Below, piece by piece: positions 35,473 to 38,876 of a stretch of 38,876 bases of DNA. Source of the stretch: Cristatella mucedo. Lineage: Eukaryota > Bryozoa > Phylactolaemata > Cristatellidae. Every line of letters starts with the position of its first letter. The stretch's first letter is position 1. The position numbers and the translations under genes were made by a program. Below the pieces are notes generated by a model. The model was given only the letters and a program-made list of their open reading frames with translations, made no database searches and was not told the DNA's origin. The stretch covers positions 1 through 38,876 of the forward strand of contig WPIO01000479.1 of NCBI GenBank assembly GCA_009760855.2. The letters run 5' to 3'.

Positions 35473-36500
35473 GACATGCCCTTTCGCTCACCAATCTGGT
35501 GATCTGCTGACATGCGTTTTTTGTCACCAGACTTGCGATCTGATGACATGCCCATACGTTCAGGGGCTTCGTGATCAGCCGACATGCGTCTTTGTTTGCC
35601 AACCTCCTGATCTTCAGACATACAAGCTTGGTCACGCATCTGGTGATCTGCTGACAAGCTTATTTACGTTATAAGCCCCCTGATCAGATGACATGCCTGG
35701 ACGTTCAGGGCTTCGTAATGTGCCGACATACTTCTTCGTGTGCAAACCTCCTAATCTTCAGAAGCACCTGTTCGCTCATTAATCTGGTGTTCTGGCGAAA
35801 GGCCTGATTCGTCAACAGCCTTGTGATGTGATGACATGGCCCGACGTTGACAGGCTTCGAGATTTACTGACAGCCGACTTCGTTTGCTAACCTCGTAATC
35901 TTCACATATGCCATATCGGTCACCAATCGGGTGATCTGCTGACATGCCTGTTCGTCGACAGCCTCGTTATCTGATGACATGTCCATGCGGTCACCTACCT
36001 CGTGATCTGCCGACATGCGTCCTCGTTTGCCAACCTTGCGATCTTCAGACATGCCTTTTCGGTCACCAATCTGGTGATCTGCTGAAATGCCTGTTTGGTC
36101 ACCAGCCTCGTTATGTGATGACATGTCCTGACGTTCACAGGCTTCGTGATCAGCCGACATGCATCTTACTTAGCCATTGTAGTATTCGGCAGACATGCCT
36201 GTTCGGTCACCAATCTGGTGATCTGCTGACATGCGTGTTTTGTCACTAGACTCGCGATCTGACGACATGCCCGGCCGTTCAGGGGCTTCGTGATCAGCCG
36301 ACATGGGTCTTTGTATGCTAACCTGCTGATCTTCTGACATTCCTGTTCTGTCACCAATCGGGTGATCTGCTGACATGCCTGTTTGGTCGACAGACTCATG
36401 ATCTGATGACATGACCATTCGGTCACCTCCCTCGTGATCTGCCGACATGCGTCCTCGTTTGCCAACCTTGTGATCTTCAGACATGCCAGTTCGGTCACCA
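35473..36500. repeat. Array segment with last full V cassette
   Basis: Monomers only. The V cassette occupies 35,643-36,001 but has lost two bases: 35-bp monomers at 35,680-35,714 (CAGGGCTTC for CAGGGGCTTC) and at 35,931-35,965 (TGTTCGTCG for TGTTTCGTCG). A B-C dimer variant is at 36,146 (AGCCATTGTAGTATTC). Confidence 0.8.
35643..36001. repeat. V cassette copy, 359 bp
   Basis: The leader (35,643-35,679) is altered: ACAAGCTTATTTACGTTATAAGCC. Two later monomers each lost one base, so the cassette is two bases shorter than the others. Confidence 0.86.
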
Positions 36501-38876
36501 ATCTGGTGATCTGCCTACAATCCTGTTCGGCCGTCAGCCTCGTGATCTGATGACATGACCATTCGGTCACCTACCTCGTGATCTGCCGACATACGTCCTC
36601 GTTCGCGAACCTCATGATCTTCAGACATGCCCGTTCGGTGACCAATCTGGTTATCTGCTGAAATGCCTGTTTGGTCACCAGCCTCGTAACCTGCCCAGAT
36701 GCCCGGACGTGCTCGGGCTTCGTGACCTGCCGACATGGTTTTTCGTTTGCCAACCTTGCGATCTTCAGACATGTTTGTCCAGTCACCAATCTGGAGCTCT
36801 GCTGACATGCCTGTTTGGTCACCAGTCACGGGAACTGCCGAGATATCTGTTTGGTCACTGACCTGATGATCTCCCGACATGCGTCTTCGTTTGCCAACCT
36901 CGGGATCTTCAGGCATGCCTGTTCGGTCACCAGCCTCGTGATCTGCCGACATGCGTCTGCGTTTGTGAACCTTGGACTTTTCCGACATGCCCGCTCGGTC
37001 ACCAATCTCGTGATCTGCTGAAACGCCTGTTTGGTCACTAGCCTCGTGATCTGATGACATGCCCGTACGTTCAGGGGCTTCGTGATGTGCCGACATACTT
37101 CTTCATTTTCCAACCTCGTGATCTACAGGCGTGCCTGTTCGCTAATTAATCTGGTGTTCTGGTGAAATGCCTATTTCGTCACCAGCCTTGTGATCCGCAG
37201 ACATGCGGCTGCGTATATGAACCTCGGACTCTTCAGACATGCCAGCTCGGTCACCAATCTCGTGATCTGCTGAAATGCCTTGTCGGTCACCAGCCTCCTG
37301 ATCCGCCGACATGCATCTGCGTTTTTGAACCTTGGTCTCTTTAGACATGTCTGCTCGGTCACCAATCTGGTGATCTGCTGACATGCCTGTTCAAACACCA
37401 GTCTGGTGATCTGCTGAAATGCCTGTTTTGTCACCACCCTCGTGATCTGACGACATGCCCGGACGTTCACAGGCTTCGTGATCCGCCGACATGCGTCTTA
37501 CTTAACCAACCTAGTAATCTGTAGACATGGCTGTTCGGTCACCAACCTGGTGATCTGCTGTCATGCGTGTTTTGTCACCAGACTGGCGATCTGATGACAT
37601 GCCCGGACGTTCAGGGGCTTCGCGATCAGCCGACATGCTTCTTCGTTTCCCAACCTCGTGATCTTCAAGTGTGCCCCTTCGCTCATTAATCTGGTGTTCT
37701 GGTGAAATGCCTGTTTCGTCACCAGCCTCGTGATGTGATGACATGCCTAGACGTTCCGTGGCTTCGTGAGTTGCTGACATGCGCCTTCAGTTGCTAACCC
37801 TCGTGATCTTCGGAAATGCCTGTTCCACCAGCAATGTTATGATCTGCTGAAACGCCTGTTCGGTCACCAGCCCCGTGATCTGCCGACATGCATCTCCGTT
37901 TGTGAATCTCGGACTCTTCAGACATGCCCGCTCGGTCACCAATCTGGTGATCTGCAGACATGCCTGTTCGGTGACCAATCTGGTGATCTGCTGCCATGCG
38001 TGTTTTGTCACCAGACTCGCGATCTGATGACATGCCCGGACGTTCAGGGGCTTTGTGATGTGTCGACATACTTCTTCGTTTGCCAACCTCGTGACCTTCA
38101 GACGTGCCTGTTCGCTCATCAATCTGGTGTTCTGGTGAAAGGCCTGTTACGTCACCAGCCTGGGGACGTGATGACATGCCCGGACGTTCACAGGCTTCGT
38201 AATCTGCCGACAGGCGACTTTGTTTGCCAACCTCGTAATCTACGGGTTTGCCACTTTGGTCAACACTCGAGTGATCTGCTGACATGCCTGTTTGGTCGAC
38301 AGCCTCGTTATCTGATGACATGACCATTCGGTCACCTACCTCGTGATCTGCTGGCATGCGTCCTCGTTATCCAATCTCGTGATCTTTAGACATGCCTGTT
38401 CGGTGACCAATCTAGTTATCTGCTGAAATGCCTGTTTGGCCACCAGCCTCGTGATCTTCAGACATATGTTTCCAGTCACCAATATGGAGCTCTGCTGACA
38501 TGCATGTTTGGTCACCAGTCTCGCGAACTGCCTAGATCCCTGTTCCGTCACAGGCCTCGTAATCTGCCGATATGCGTCTTTGCTTGCGAACCTCTTGATC
38601 TTCAGTCATGCCTGTGCAGTCACCAATATAAGGATCTGCCGACATGCTTGCTTGTTCCCCAAACTCGTGACCTGCCCACATGCCCGTTTGTTAACTTGCC
38701 TCTTGACCTGCCGACATGTGTCTTAGTTTGCCAACATCGTGATGTTCACACGTGCTTCTCTGCTCTACAATCTGGAGATTTTCTGATGTGCCTATATGGT
38801 CACCAGCCTCGTGATCTGCCGACAGGCGCCTTAGTTTGTCAACCTCGTGATCTCCAGACATCTGCGGACATGCTTT
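36501..38876. repeat. Most degenerate part of the array, right end of the window
   Basis: The 36-bp phase holds (mod 36 = 2, then 3 after a 37-bp monomer at 37,766-37,802), but monomers carry more private substitutions than elsewhere. Examples are the GGAGCTCTGC pair at 36,790 and 38,485, CAATATAAGGATC at 38,625, and CTCTACAATCTGGAG at 38,765. The only B-C-like dimer (37,478) reads CTTAACCAACCTAGTAATC. The final 120 bases are the hardest to fit. Known: array edges escape homogenisation and diverge. Inferred: the array boundary may lie not far to the right. Confidence 0.75.

Larger units (their letters stand above)
1..38876. repeat. 36-bp satellite array filling the whole window
   Basis: Seen: GTGATC (or a one-base variant) recurs every 36 bases from position 40 to the end. 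Within each monomer GATC is at positions 3-6, CATG at 13-16, and in about half of the copies GGTCACC at 24-30. Monomer starts can be followed in phase for kilobases: position mod 36 is 4 from 40 to 1300, 25 from 1321 to 2257, 8 from 3644 to 6020, and 29 from 6041 to 7841. Phase changes are few and each maps to a specific odd-length monomer. Most variation between monomers is substitution, not indel. No unique sequence interrupts the array and neither edge is in the window. Known: long homogeneous tandem arrays of this kind are satellite or minisatellite DNA, evolving by unequal exchange and gene conversion. Inferred: eukaryotic heterochromatin. I do not recognise the family. Confidence 0.97.

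Noticed and set aside
1-38876. CRISPR array (36-bp repeats)
   Set aside because: CRISPR repeats alternate with unique spacers of similar length. Here monomers abut directly with no spacers, they vary continuously, and there are no cas genes.
1-38876. One exon of a giant repeat protein (mucin-like or silk-like)
   Set aside because: Stops and frame-shifting length variants (34, 35, 37 bp) occur in every frame at kilobase or shorter intervals, and no compensating pattern keeps one frame across the window.
1-38876. tRNA, rRNA or transposon fragments
   Set aside because: I looked for unique stretches, terminal inverted repeats with target duplications, poly-A tails and cloverleaf patterns. All sequence fits the 36-bp monomer, so none could be supported.

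Overview
The window is one uninterrupted satellite (minisatellite-type) DNA array. From base 1 to base 38,876 it consists of a 36-bp monomer repeated about 1,080 times. I found no flanking unique sequence, no convincing protein-coding gene, no tRNA or rRNA, no transposon and no CRISPR array. The array runs off both ends of the window. All boundaries and difference counts below were made by eye.

Monomer: most copies open with GTGATC, carry CATG at monomer positions 13-16, and end in CCTC or TCTG. There are two broad classes. One has GGTCACC at positions 24-30. The other has a CGTTTGCCAACCTC-like or CGGACGTTCA-like second half. Many neutral variants exist, and they follow each other in a recurring order, so the array has higher-order structure of roughly 8 to 35 monomers rather than random monomers. 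An unusual B-C dimer (first copy 400-471) recurs about 45 times and serves as the best ruler.

Layout: 1-2386 (block X) and 4361-7107 (X') are near-identical except for a 10-monomer length difference. The intervening 2410-4948 (Y) recurs at 22,134-24,565, and 7260-8660 (Z) recurs at 20,861-22,260. From 9,855 to about 12,300 the monomers are more diverged and include a distinctive 10-monomer cassette (V), seen again at 29,594, 32,618, 33,195 and 35,643. A 12-monomer tandem duplication lies at 13,705-14,568. The clearest event is a head-to-tail duplication of about 3.27 kb (15,261-18,535 and 18,536-21,807) that differs at only about a dozen sites. Another pair about 1.04 kb long (27,290-28,328 and 30,313-31,351) and a pair about 0.77 kb long (29,521-30,288 and 33,122-33,889) follow. 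A 7-monomer duplication lies at 34,969-35,472. The last 2.4 kb is the most degenerate part and may approach an array edge.

Open reading frames: because 36 is a multiple of three and CATG gives an ATG on both strands, four of the six frames are intrinsically open in every monomer and start with Met. Long ORFs (up to 359 codons) are therefore expected without selection. All frames are broken repeatedly by stop-bearing monomer variants and by 1-, 2- or 35/37-bp phase changes, so I annotate no CDS.

Organism: a homogeneous satellite of this size with nested segmental duplications points to a eukaryotic nuclear genome (heterochromatic, pericentromeric or subtelomeric DNA). CpG dinucleotides are frequent, about three in a typical monomer, which argues against a strongly CpG-depleted genome such as mammalian heterochromatin. 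I do not recognise the satellite family and cannot name the species.

The feature most likely to matter biologically is a dyad at monomer junctions, TCACCAATYTGGTGA. It is perfect over 19 bp in three copies and is repeated in phase throughout the array. It is a candidate for a protein-binding or hairpin-forming element, but this is inference.
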